Assembly (NCBI GenBank): GCA_907163375.1
Contig: CAJQUW010003176.1
Span: 1,030,088-1,094,087, forward strand
Length of the DNA stretch: 64,000 nt
From: Prostheceraeus crozeri
Lineage: Eukaryota; Platyhelminthes; Polycladida; Euryleptidae
Direction of reading: 5' to 3'
Positions 39,495 through 48,258 of this stretch are shown in pieces. Below the pieces are notes generated by a model. That model searched no databases. It saw nothing but the letters and a program-made list of their open reading frames with translations, and was not told the DNA's origin. The translations under genes and the position numbers were made by a program. Position 1 is the first letter of the stretch. Each line of letters begins with the position of its first letter.

Positions 39495-41738
39495 ATGAAT
39501 CGTGAAATTTCTCTCGGACAAACGTCTAGGATTGATGAATTAATCAAGAAACAAACTGCTGAGTTTGATGCGCAAATTAAACATAGTAAACGTATTAAAA
39601 AACAGAAACGTACTAGGCGTAGTATTAGACGTAATACTAAAAAACAGAAACGTGGAACAAAAGAAATATTAGAAACTCCTATTAGTGATATCTTTTTCGA
39701 TGATAGAATTAAGGATGAACTTGGTGATGATTTATGTAATTTATTTAATCCAAATGAAATTAAATATGAAAATGTATCTTTTATTAATGTAGTAAATGAT
39801 ATGCGGAAACTTTTAGCAAATGGTAAAATTATTAATTTACTTGGAAAAGTTGTTAAAGATCAGGAAAATATAATTCAAAATTTTTACGTAACCTTCTATA
39901 ATAAAAAATCATTTGAAACATGGTTTTCGAATCTGGATGAGAAATCCGATGCTAACGAATGGATTTTTACAGGTAATATTAAATATGAAGATTTTGGAAT
40001 GAAGTTAGTACAAAGATCGCATAGAGGGGCAGGGATTAATATGAAATATAGAATCAAAGAATATTTCGGTGAATATTGTTATATTCCTTCTGAAGATTTT
40101 TGTTTTATTAAATGTTATAATGTTTTACGAGGTTTTAATGAAGAACAAGGAGAAATGATGGAAGAAATGTTTAATAATTTTTTATATAAAGAGAAAGCCA
40201 CATCTAGAACAGGAGTAATGTCAAACTGCAAATTTTCTCAATTCAATAAATATTTTGGAGAATGTGTTCAATATTATAGTCCTGCCAATCGTCATTTAAA
40301 TCCTAGAGGAATTGAAACGTTTCATAATTATGTTTATTACAATTATTTTCACACAGGTTCAACAATTGGTCACTATTGTTTAATTAATAAATCTCATAAA
40401 TTAAAAGCTATTAGAGAAATTGAAAATAATTTCAAACCCATATATAAAACAGTTACTGATGAAAATCTAACAACGCGTCCATATAAAATCATAACAAAGA
40501 AAAAAATTGACTATGGTTCAACATATATTTGGGATCTCGAAACTTTTCCTGATCCTAACTGTTCAACAGCTCATCCTATTCCTTATGCTGTAGGAGCTAT
40601 TAATTTTAATAAATTTATATGTTGTTTACCGAAACAAAGATTGAAAGAATTAGAAACACGTTTGTTAAGTGATATGATTAAAATTAAACGATCAAAAGAT
40701 GAAGATGAAATTAAAAAACTTAAAAAACAGATTAATGAGTATAATAATTTAACTGAATTAGAATTTAATAAACTTCAAAATTGTGTGAAAATATTTACGA
40801 GAACTGAGGATGATGAATGTTCGATCGGGGGAAACCCAGAGGATGTATGTCCGATCCATCAATTTTTTAAAACTCTTGGAAAATTTAATTATTCGAGAGT
40901 AACTTTAATAGCTCACAATTCATCAGGTTTTGATTCCTATTTTCCGATAAAAGCTAATTTTAAATTATCTAAACCGCCTTTTAAAACTTCAAGAGGAATA
41001 TTGACTGCTTCATTACAAAATCCTTATACAACTGAATGTGTTAGTAGATACCTCCAAAAATCTCTTAGATTTAAAAACAATATGAAAAAAGATTCACCTT
41101 CAGGTAAATTAGCACTTCAAACTATTATAATGAAATGTAGTTATCAACATGTAAAAACAAGTCTTTCTAAATGGTGTGAGAATTTTAAAATTCCTACGAA
41201 TGTGTGCAAATTAGATTATGAAATTGGAGACATAACACATGAAAATTATAAAGAAAAAGAAATTGAATGGAGACCATATTTAGTTAACGATATTCTTTCC
41301 TTAGCTTTTTGTATCTACAAATATAATAATGTTATGCGAGATTTAGTTGGTGAAGATATAACTACTAATTTGACATCCTCTGCTTTAACATTTAACGGTT
41401 GGATGAAAAGCGTACAAAATGACAATATAAATATTCATTCTCATATAGATTTATGGGCTAGAAATTATATTAGAAAATCTGTTAAAGGTGGAAGAGTTTC
41501 AGCAAATATAAGAAAATACATATCGCTATTTTGTAGCATCTTGTTACCAATATTAAAACAGTATTTACCTGGTCGCTGCGCTGGGGGGACTTTGTCCCTT
41601 GGTCGCTACGCTGGTGGGGCTTTGTCCCCTGGAAGTAATTTAATAGATTTAATGAAACAGTATCGAGATTTAGGAGATAAAACTGAAATTTGTAAGAAAA
41701 TTTCAAATCAACTACTTGAACAAAAAATGAATTTCTAA
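39495..41738 (+). CDS. Family B DNA polymerase, N-terminal part with exonuclease
   Basis: 747 residues from ATG 39495. After a basic head (KKQKRTRRSIRRNTKKQKRG) and a helical domain comes the 3'-5' exonuclease: ExoI YIWDLETF (Asp 347, Glu 349), ExoII VTLIAHNSSGFDSYF, ExoIII YLVNDILSL. GGRVSANIRKY follows, the link to the polymerase domain. A 61-bp GC-rich double hairpin at 41570-41630 encodes an extra Gly-rich peptide. The frame ends at TAA 41736, just before motif A. The polymerase half is in the next frame. Polinton enzymes of this type are thought to start from a terminal protein. The split is discussed separately. Confidence 0.92.
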   Translation: MNREISLGQTSRIDELIKKQTAEFDAQIKHSKRIKKQKRTRRSIRRNTKKQKRGTKEILETPISDIFFDDRIKDELGDDLCNLFNPNEIKYENVSFINVVNDMRKLLANGKIINLLGKVVKDQENIIQNFYVTFYNKKSFETWFSNLDEKSDANEWIFTGNIKYEDFGMKLVQRSHRGAGINMKYRIKEYFGEYCYIPSEDFCFIKCYNVLRGFNEEQGEMMEEMFNNFLYKEKATSRTGVMSNCKFSQFNKYFGECVQYYSPANRHLNPRGIETFHNYVYYNYFHTGSTIGHYCLINKSHKLKAIREIENNFKPIYKTVTDENLTTRPYKIITKKKIDYGSTYIWDLETFPDPNCSTAHPIPYAVGAINFNKFICCLPKQRLKELETRLLSDMIKIKRSKDEDEIKKLKKQINEYNNLTELEFNKLQNCVKIFTRTEDDECSIGGNPEDVCPIHQFFKTLGKFNYSRVTLIAHNSSGFDSYFPIKANFKLSKPPFKTSRGILTASLQNPYTTECVSRYLQKSLRFKNNMKKDSPSGKLALQTIIMKCSYQHVKTSLSKWCENFKIPTNVCKLDYEIGDITHENYKEKEIEWRPYLVNDILSLAFCIYKYNNVMRDLVGEDITTNLTSSALTFNGWMKSVQNDNINIHSHIDLWARNYIRKSVKGGRVSANIRKYISLFCSILLPILKQYLPGRCAGGTLSLGRYAGGALSPGSNLIDLMKQYRDLGDKTEICKKISNQLLEQKMNF
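41570..41630. repeat. Two tandem GC-rich hairpin cassettes inside the polymerase gene
   Basis: Two similar units, TGGTCGCTGCGCTGGG... and TGGTCGCTACGCTGGT..., each end in a small hairpin: GGGAC-TTT-GTCCC (41586-41598) and GGGGC-TTT-GTCCC (41616-41628, one G.T pair). They keep the reading frame. GC content is far above the neighbouring codons. Confidence 0.85.
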
Positions 41739-43021
41739 TGGCTTTTGATGCAACATCTTTATATCCATCAGCTATGTATGATGAAAATTCAGAATACCCT
41801 AAAGCTGAATCAGCTAGAAAATTTCGTCAAGAAGAAGAGCGGGAAATAGTATATAAATTTAATACTCAAACATTTAGACCTAAAACTGGAATATTCTCTG
41901 TTGTGTTTCAATATCCGAATGATATGTTTTTCCAACCAGTTCCTATAAAAGATAAAGTTAAAAATCAAAATAATAATTCTCATGTAAAAGTAATCAGGTT
42001 TAGAAATGGTATATGTTATGATGTATTAACTTCTAATGACATACAAGAAATTGTTAGATGTGGGGGGAAAATCTTACATATTACTGATGGTATAATTTAT
42101 GAAAGAAATTATCAAGTTTCACCATTTCGAAATTATATTGAAAAACATTTTAATTTGAGAAAAAGATATAAAACTGAAGGAAATACTGTAGGTGATGAGT
42201 TAATTAAATTATTGATGAATTCGCTATATGGCAAAACTGTGCCAAAAGATATAACCACTAAATATCATTTATGGAATGAGAATACATTGAGAAAAAATTT
42301 CACTCAAGAAGTAAAAGATTATGAAAAATTAAATGATGAACAATATTTAGCGAAAGTAGAAATGGAAGATGATGAATTTCTCAAAACTAATATTGTAAAA
42401 GATGGGAAGACGTCGTTCATGCCATCACACTTAGGTTCTTTCATTCTTTCTCACTCTAGAAGAATCATGAATAACTTTATTTTAGAAATTAATGGTTTCA
42501 AAGAAAAATACATTCATTATACAGATACTGATTCAATATATATTTCCAATGAGCTCTTTAATAAATTAGACGCTGCTGGATATGTTGGAGGAGAATTGTG
42601 TCAAGGGAAAAATGATTATGGAAATGGTGGAATTATTTTTGCAATGTTTATTGCTCCTAAAGTAAAATACTGTATTACTGTAGATGAACAAGGGAGACTT
42701 AGTGAAAAGAAAACATTCAAAGGTTATTCACAAAACAAAGTAAAAGTAGAAGATTTTCTAAAATTATATTCGGGGAAAACATTATCGACTACAGTTAATA
42801 AACCATGGAAACGATCTTTAGAAACTGGAATTAGTATTCCTGATAAAAATAATAATACTGAAGAAAAAAAATTTTCTGGTCAAATAAATATTCTTAAACG
42901 TCAAGCACCTCATGAAAATGAAATTATGTTACCTTATAACGGAGAAGATATTCAAGCTGAAATATTTCAAACAATCATCTGTGAGAGTAATTTAAGTGAT
43001 GATGATGACACGTGGGAATAA
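41738..43021 (+). CDS. Family B DNA polymerase, catalytic C-terminal part
   Basis: 427 residues in the -1 frame relative to the first part. The ATG overlaps the stop as TAATG. Motif A is FDATSLYPSAM (residues 3-13), motif B is KLLMNSLYGKTV, motif C is YTDTDSIY with both catalytic Asp, and KVKYCI is the KxY box. All polymerase residues are intact. As written the gene lacks its exonuclease half unless ribosomes or polymerase slip, or translation restarts at TAATG. An extra A in the A6 run at 41722-41727 would make one continuous frame, so a recent one-base deletion is the simplest reading. Confidence 0.9.
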   Translation: MAFDATSLYPSAMYDENSEYPKAESARKFRQEEEREIVYKFNTQTFRPKTGIFSVVFQYPNDMFFQPVPIKDKVKNQNNNSHVKVIRFRNGICYDVLTSNDIQEIVRCGGKILHITDGIIYERNYQVSPFRNYIEKHFNLRKRYKTEGNTVGDELIKLLMNSLYGKTVPKDITTKYHLWNENTLRKNFTQEVKDYEKLNDEQYLAKVEMEDDEFLKTNIVKDGKTSFMPSHLGSFILSHSRRIMNNFILEINGFKEKYIHYTDTDSIYISNELFNKLDAAGYVGGELCQGKNDYGNGGIIFAMFIAPKVKYCITVDEQGRLSEKKTFKGYSQNKVKVEDFLKLYSGKTLSTTVNKPWKRSLETGISIPDKNNNTEEKKFSGQINILKRQAPHENEIMLPYNGEDIQAEIFQTIICESNLSDDDDTWE

Positions 43022-43032
43022 TAATTTTTTAT

Positions 43033-43190
43033 TACATCTAAAAATTTTATAACATCTAAAAATTTATAACATCTAAAAAATTTATAACATCTAAAAAATT
43101 TATAACACATCTAAAAAATTTATAACATCTAAAAAATTTATTACATCTAAAAACTTATTACATCTAAAAATTTTATTACATATGAAAATA
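43033..43190. repeat. Tandem repeat of about 18 bp between convergent genes
   Basis: About nine slightly variable copies of ACATCTAAAAAATTTATA. They fill the space between the end of the plus-strand polymerase and the end of the minus-strand 447-residue gene. A transcript-end role is possible but not shown. Confidence 0.85.
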
Positions 43191-43233
43191 TATTTATCGA
43201 ATATTTTGGTATTTTCTATTAAGTTTTATCATA

Positions 43234-44577
43234 TTAAGTTTCATCATATAATGTTTTATCAAAAGATAATTTAAATTTTTTTTCACTAACTATTGATTCT
43301 TCATCATCATCATCAATTGATTCTTCATCATCATAAATTGTTGTTTCTTCATCATAAATTACACTTTTTGGTATAGGATGCCATTCCCTGATAGGATACC
43401 ATTCTCTTATTGGAATATCTAATTCTAAATTACATCTTTTATCTGATAATAATATAATAGAGAAAAATATTGGTCTTTGATCTCTTTTGGAAAATTTAAT
43501 AACACCACCATAATCTGAATCACTTTTAGTTTTTATTAAAGATGATAAAATTTTAAATTGATTAGATGTAAATCCTAATTTAAATTTTGTAGACCCGACA
43601 CATAGTTGTCTAACAGTATCTTCAACTATACCATCATTATTATTTTCAATTGTAAGAAAATGAATTTTAGATAAATTTTTATAATTACTAATATTTTTAT
43701 AATCTTTTTTACCATTTACACCATTTTCAGATGTTTCTGAATCATCATCTATATTATCATCTATATTATTATCATCTATATTATTATCATCATTATTATC
43801 ATAAGATTCTTTAAGATCGGGCAAAGCCCTAGAACCTTCGGTTCGTTTATTATGATTATGATTATGGACATTGTTAATAGTATAAGGTGTAGTCCACATA
43901 TAAATTTTCTCTTGTTGAGCTAAACCATTTATATAAGATTTTAACAAATTAATATTCAAGTTTGAATATAATCCTATATAAGTATCATCATCATATCTTT
44001 GCGGCATTTCTAATGTTTCTTGTTTATAAATTGTATCTCTATAATATACTTGACATAATAATTCTTCGTTATGTTTTTTACTCTCGATATGAATGTTATA
44101 TTGATTTTGTTCATCAACAAATAATCTAATTTTTTCTTTCGAAAAAGATTTTAATTTTTTAACTAATTCTTTAATATTGATATAATTGATAATTTTATTT
44201 TCTATCCACTCAGTATTACTAATCGGTAAAACTGCTCTAATGAATCCATAAACATTATTATGTCCTATTATAACCATATTTTCTTTATTTAATTCCACAT
44301 AAGCTACATCATTATATTTACTAACAATCTCCATAAATTTAATAAATGGATCACCTGGAAATAAACAATAATTAGTTTCTATAGAAGGTAAACCTTTAGT
44401 CTGTTCTCTAAATATTTCGGCTTGTAATTGAAATAAAATATTAACATCTATACATGGATTTGTAATAGTATTATTATTATTATCAAAACATTTATTTTCA
44501 AATCCCGTTGATCTCGTCGAATAAGAAGAACAGGATGATGCGGGCGAATATAATTTTTTGGAATTTGGTTTTTCCAT
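43234..44577 (-). CDS. 447-residue Polinton protein of unknown function
   Basis: The only long minus-strand gene in the left two thirds of the element, starting at ATG 44577 after TTATTTTTATTAAAAA-type DNA. Residues about 1-40 are Ser/Asn-rich. About 55-200 (FIKFMEIVSKYNDVAYVEL, FIRAVLPISNTEWIENKI, LVKKLKSFSKEKIRLFVDE) alternate strands and helices in a way that resembles one half of a sliding clamp. A low-complexity Asn/Asp linker (about 255-285) follows, then a second half (FKLGFTSNQFKILSSLI) and an acidic, degenerate-repeat tail. Two hairpin cassettes (43819-43829, 43832-43844) sit in the linker. The clamp idea is only my reading of secondary-structure rhythm. Confidence 0.75.
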   Translation of the reverse strand: MEKPNSKKLYSPASSCSSYSTRSTGFENKCFDNNNNTITNPCIDVNILFQLQAEIFREQTKGLPSIETNYCLFPGDPFIKFMEIVSKYNDVAYVELNKENMVIIGHNNVYGFIRAVLPISNTEWIENKIINYINIKELVKKLKSFSKEKIRLFVDEQNQYNIHIESKKHNEELLCQVYYRDTIYKQETLEMPQRYDDDTYIGLYSNLNINLLKSYINGLAQQEKIYMWTTPYTINNVHNHNHNKRTEGSRALPDLKESYDNNDDNNIDDNNIDDNIDDDSETSENGVNGKKDYKNISNYKNLSKIHFLTIENNNDGIVEDTVRQLCVGSTKFKLGFTSNQFKILSSLIKTKSDSDYGGVIKFSKRDQRPIFFSIILLSDKRCNLELDIPIREWYPIREWHPIPKSVIYDEETTIYDDEESIDDDDEESIVSEKKFKLSFDKTLYDET

Positions 44578-44703
44578 TTTTTTATTTTTATTAGAAAAAA
44601 TTTTATTAGAAAAAATTTTATTTTTATTAGAAAAAATTTTATTAGAAAAAATTTTATTTTTTTATCTTTATTAGAAAAAATTTTATTTTTTTATTGTTAA
44701 AAA
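44578..44703. promoter_or_regulatory. Divergent promoter region with TTATTAGAAAAAATTT repeats
   Basis: 126 bp between the minus-strand 447-residue gene and the plus-strand fibre-like gene, made of about five copies of TTATTAGAAAAAATTT. Both genes start within a few bases of it, so it must hold both promoters. The repeats may be binding sites. Confidence 0.6.
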
Positions 44704-45591
44704 ATGATGTTACCAAATGTTGGTGGAGGTGCATATATCCCGAATAATCGTGAATTAGAAATAGAGATAGAAAATTATATTATGAAAACTGGAGACGTTT
44801 TATCTGGTCCATTGCATCTTTCTATTCTTCCGCAACAAAATACAGAGTTGACAAATAAACAATATGTTGATACACAAATCAATGACTTAAAAGAAAAATA
44901 TATAAACGATGTTTTGGTTCCACTGATGAATGAATTAAAGTTGCTTAAACTTAATGACAAATCATTAAACGAAAAACTATTAAAACTTGATAAAAAGGAT
45001 AGAGAGCTAGAAGCAGATATAGCAAAACTTTTTAAAAAGATTTCAGAACAATCAAAAATTTTAATATTACTTTCTATAAAGTTAAAATCTGCAGTCATTA
45101 AAAATAAACATCAGATAAAAATGTTAAAAGAACAATTAGAAGATGAAATAGAAAAACTACCTGAAAGAATTAAAAAAAATTTAAAGCAGTTACAAACTAC
45201 ATTCCAAAAAAGTGTTGATGAATTAAGTTCTAAAATTACTCAACAAATGAAAAAGATGAATAGAATAATAAATGAAGTAAACTCGCTTAATCAAAGAGTT
45301 GATAAAATGAAAACTCTTAAAATCAATTTAGAAAATGAATTAAAGAAAAATTTACAAGGAAACTCTAAAGAAAATAAAGAACAGTTAGATGCTGTTAAAA
45401 GACAATTAGATGTTCTTAAAATTAAGTTAAATGCACTTAAAACGGCATTGAAGATGAATCAGGAGAAAATGCAAGTTAATAGAAAAGAAATTAAAGTACA
45501 TCACACGCTGCTTGACGCAATAGATAAAGTGCAACAGTCAATTAATAAAGTTATCTCGAAGTTGTTGTCCATTCACAAACGTAAATCTTAA
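44704..45591 (+). CDS. Fibre-like coiled-coil protein
   Basis: 295 residues from ATG 44704 (a second ATG follows directly). An N-terminal tail (LPNVGGGAYIPNNRELE) is followed by MKTGDVLSGPLHLSILP and NTELTNKQYVDTQI. The GDxLSGPLxL...NKxYVD pattern is seen at the start of trimeric fibre shafts in phage and adenovirus-like proteins. Residues from about 75 to the end are almost pure coiled coil. No globular head is apparent, so it may lack a receptor-binding knob or use a partner. Role and trimer state are inferred. Confidence 0.65.
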   Translation: MMLPNVGGGAYIPNNRELEIEIENYIMKTGDVLSGPLHLSILPQQNTELTNKQYVDTQINDLKEKYINDVLVPLMNELKLLKLNDKSLNEKLLKLDKKDRELEADIAKLFKKISEQSKILILLSIKLKSAVIKNKHQIKMLKEQLEDEIEKLPERIKKNLKQLQTTFQKSVDELSSKITQQMKKMNRIINEVNSLNQRVDKMKTLKINLENELKKNLQGNSKENKEQLDAVKRQLDVLKIKLNALKTALKMNQEKMQVNRKEIKVHHTLLDAIDKVQQSINKVISKLLSIHKRKS

Positions 45592-45633
45592 CACGTAGAT
45601 ATTTTTCCCAAAAGTCAAATTTAATCCTAAAAA

Positions 45634-46164
45634 ATGCCTATAATTTATAAACACAATCTTAAACATTTTGCATCAAATAATAAAATTGCTCATGAACCAT
45701 CTCAGAAACCTGTGTACCATTATGATAGTGTAGAAACTGCCGGAACACAAAAGTTCTTAGGCACCGCAGGTGCCGTCCAAAAAGAAGGGGCTGGCATCTT
45801 TTCTGGTATTGGAAGTATCGTTAACTTAATTAAAAATAATAAAGATTTGATTACATCTGCTGCAAAAGGAGCAGCTGCTATAGGTAGTACAGCTAGTGCA
45901 ATATCAAATGCTGTTAAGTCTCAAAACGAATTAAAACAACTAGAAGCTATTCGTAAACTTAGGAATGATTCTGAAGAACTAAAAAATTTAAAAAAACTTT
46001 CAGAGGAAACAAAAAACAAAATTGCTAACATAGCTGTTGGGGAAACCTTGAGGAGCGGAGCTCCGTCTAATAGTAAACATAATGAAAATAAAAATAATAA
46101 AAAAACAATTGAAGAAATAAGAGGTAATGGCATTAATAGCGGAGCTGGTCTAGCAAAATTCTAA
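45634..46164 (+). CDS. Small virion-type protein with hydrophobic Ala/Gly segment
   Basis: 176 residues from ATG 45634 after TTAATCCTAAAAA. The centre (AGIFSGIGSIVNLIKNNKDL then AAKGAAAIGSTASAISNAV) is an amphipathic to hydrophobic Gly/Ala run, followed by a charged helix. Such proteins in Polintons and adintoviruses have been compared with the membrane-lytic or core proteins of adenovirus. Two hairpin cassettes lie in frame: GGCACC-GCA-GGTGCC (45760-45774) and GGAGC-GGA-GCTCC (46052-46064). It precedes the candidate major capsid gene. Confidence 0.6.
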   Translation: MPIIYKHNLKHFASNNKIAHEPSQKPVYHYDSVETAGTQKFLGTAGAVQKEGAGIFSGIGSIVNLIKNNKDLITSAAKGAAAIGSTASAISNAVKSQNELKQLEAIRKLRNDSEELKNLKKLSEETKNKIANIAVGETLRSGAPSNSKHNENKNNKKTIEEIRGNGINSGAGLAKF

Positions 46165-46257
46165 AATTATATTTTAGTAAAATTTTTTAGTAATTTTTTT
46201 AGTAAAAATTTTTTCTGTCTGTGAGAAAAACAAAAAGTCAAATTATTTTTTATAAAA

Positions 46258-47592
46258 ATGTCTTCGCTTATCGAAAATAAATTTAGATTAGACGATCCTC
46301 CGTTCGTCAGTTACAATCAAAAAAAGAATGACTATATAAGAATTGCTATGAATCCCGGATCTTCCAGTAGAGTAAATACTGGAGGAGATTTAATTTTTGA
46401 AGTTGATAATCAGCAGAGTTATATATATCTACCTGATTCATTTTTACACTGTGAATATTCTTTGTATAGTGATGCCAATTTTACAACACCATTACCAGAA
46501 ACCGATAATATTGCACTAGAGAATAATTTCTTTCCAAGATTATTTACACAAATGCGTTTAGATGTTGCAACTCAAAATATAGAAACAATAAGTGATTCTC
46601 CAGGTGTAATTGATACAATGCTTAGATTTGTAACAATTGGTGAAAATAATAAAAAGTATGAAATCGAAGGTTGGTTTCCTGATACTAATGATGGTATAAT
46701 TGTTGATGATTTAACTCACGCTGGAACAGATGCCGCAGGAATTGCGAAAGATGTAGAAAATATTGCAAAACATTTAAATAAAACAAATAATGATGCATAT
46801 AAAGAAAGACGTGAATTTAACAAAAAAAGTAAACAGACAGTTAATTGGTCATTGTCTCCATTATTCGGATATTTAGATTATGATAAAATATCATATCAAT
46901 TAAAATTTAAATTAATAATTCATCGTACAGCAAATAATGAATTGATCTTTTTTGGTAAGACTGGAAAAAAAGCATATTTAAAAATTGATAGACTTGAATG
47001 GTGGATTAAGCATATTACTCCTAGTTTAGAGATTGAAACAGCTATTGCAAAAAGATTAAATACTAACAAACCAATTCCAGTAAATTTTCTAAAGAGAACT
47101 GCTAGTTCAGTAACTTTTTCCGAACAAAGATTTAACTGGCATTTTACTAGAACTGCGAATACTCCAAGATATTTATTACTAACTTTTCAAAGAAATGATT
47201 CTCCAAGTTTTGATAAGAACAACAATCTTCTTCATATTGATACAATTCGAAGTTTACAAGTTTCATTAAATCAAACCCGTTATCCAATTGATCCATTAAG
47301 ATTCGATGATACCAATAATCAATTTATGGAAGGATATGATTCTTATCGAAATCTTTGTATAGAATTTGGAGTTGAACCACAATTAACTCCTGGAGATTGG
47401 AGACATTTATATCCAATTTTCTGTTTCGATTTAATTGCACAATCTGAAGATATTATTAAAAATGGTTGTGATGTAACAATTAATATTGAAAAGAAAGATT
47501 CCACAACTTCATTGATGGCTTATGCTTTATTGCTAGAAGATACAAAATATTCTATTGAAATTCTTAATGGAAAGATGACTAGGATTAATTAA
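46258..47592 (+). CDS. Candidate major capsid protein (double jelly roll)
   Basis: 444 residues from ATG 46258 after TTTTTTATAAAA. It is beta-rich and ends with QLTPGDWRHLYPIFCFDLIA, then VTINIEKKDSTTSLMAYALL. That closing pattern is shared by the F54H12.2-like proteins found in many animal genomes, which are Polinton capsid proteins. An N-terminal segment with FEVDNQQSYIYLPDSFL fits the first barrel. Size and position, between virion-type genes, agree. I see no stop or frameshift. The jelly-roll folds are inferred from family recall, not visible in the sequence. Confidence 0.72.
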   Translation: MSSLIENKFRLDDPPFVSYNQKKNDYIRIAMNPGSSSRVNTGGDLIFEVDNQQSYIYLPDSFLHCEYSLYSDANFTTPLPETDNIALENNFFPRLFTQMRLDVATQNIETISDSPGVIDTMLRFVTIGENNKKYEIEGWFPDTNDGIIVDDLTHAGTDAAGIAKDVENIAKHLNKTNNDAYKERREFNKKSKQTVNWSLSPLFGYLDYDKISYQLKFKLIIHRTANNELIFFGKTGKKAYLKIDRLEWWIKHITPSLEIETAIAKRLNTNKPIPVNFLKRTASSVTFSEQRFNWHFTRTANTPRYLLLTFQRNDSPSFDKNNNLLHIDTIRSLQVSLNQTRYPIDPLRFDDTNNQFMEGYDSYRNLCIEFGVEPQLTPGDWRHLYPIFCFDLIAQSEDIIKNGCDVTINIEKKDSTTSLMAYALLLEDTKYSIEILNGKMTRIN

Positions 47593-47693
47593 TTTTTTTC
47601 ATAACTAGAATAGATAAAAATTTTTGTTAACTTAAAATTTTTTAGTAATTAGTAATAAAATTTTTTTTGTAACTTAAAATTTTTTTATTAAAA

Positions 47694-47804
47694 ATGTCGC
47701 AACCGAAAAGTAATAATAATAAAACTGTTGAATTAAAATTACGTAATATTGTTGACAAAAATACCCCTAAAACTATTACGATTAACAAAAAAAGTATTAC
47801 ATAA
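47694..47804 (+). CDS. 36-codon ORF, likely the first part of the next virion gene
   Basis: ATG 47694 follows TTTTTTATTAAAA, the start motif of the element. It gives MSQPKSNNNKTVELKLRNIV and a short end, with TAA at 47802. The A7 run at 47787-47793 lies just before the stop, and a -1 change there continues into the frame of the ORF at 47813. That downstream ORF lacks the start motif. I read the two as one gene, broken or joined by slippage. Confidence 0.55.
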   Translation: MSQPKSNNNKTVELKLRNIVDKNTPKTITINKKSIT

Positions 47805-47812
47805 GTAAACCA

Positions 47813-48175
47813 ATGATAGAGAATATTCAATTACAAGAAGAAAAGAATGGCGGGATTCTCCCATTAATTCCACTAATAATAGGAGGCATAGCAGCAGCAG
47901 GAAGTGTTGCAGGTGGGACAGCTGGTATTGTCCAAGCAGTAAATAAAAATGAATCAGAGAAGGCAGCATTAGAAGAACAAAAACGTCATAATAGAGAGTT
48001 AGAGAAAGTTGCTAGGGGTGAAGGAATAGTAGATAATTTTATTAGTAAATTAAAATTAGTTGATGAAGGAAAACGAGTTCTTAAAAATATTCTCCACAAT
48101 GTTGATGATTTAATTGAAATTAAAGAAACTAAAGATGGTTCTGGAATATATCTAAGTCCTAGTATGATTCGGTAA
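47813..48175 (+). CDS. Small virion-type protein with hydrophobic segment
   Basis: 120 codons from ATG 47813. The central GGILPLIPLIIGGIAAAGSV and following AGGTAGIVQAV form a long hydrophobic, Gly/Ala-rich helix, followed by a charged helical tail. This type (a poly-Leu/Gly stretch before a helical tail) is found near capsid genes in Polintons and adintoviruses and is compared with adenoviral membrane-active peptides. It has no start motif of its own, see the 36-codon ORF upstream. Confidence 0.6.
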   Translation: MIENIQLQEEKNGGILPLIPLIIGGIAAAGSVAGGTAGIVQAVNKNESEKAALEEQKRHNRELEKVARGEGIVDNFISKLKLVDEGKRVLKNILHNVDDLIEIKETKDGSGIYLSPSMIR

Positions 48176-48180
48176 TAACC

Positions 48181-48236
48181 TCAGGACCTTTGGTCCGATC
48201 GGCTAAAGCCTCAGAACCTTTGGTTCTATTAGGTAA
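48181..48236. repeat. Cluster of three GC-rich mini-hairpins
   Basis: GGACC-TTT-GGTCC (48184-48196), GGCT-AA-AGCC (48201-48210) and GAACC-TTT-GGTTC (48214-48226) follow each other in the spacer after the virion gene and before the PLA2/integrase gene. The surrounding DNA is A/T-rich. Confidence 0.88.
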
Positions 48237-48258
48237 AACATTTATTTTATCTTTTAAA

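Noticed and set aside
41736-41740. Treating the two polymerase ORFs as two natural genes
   Set aside because: Motif order shows one enzyme, and the second ORF lacks the start motif found before the other genes. Kept only as an alternative.
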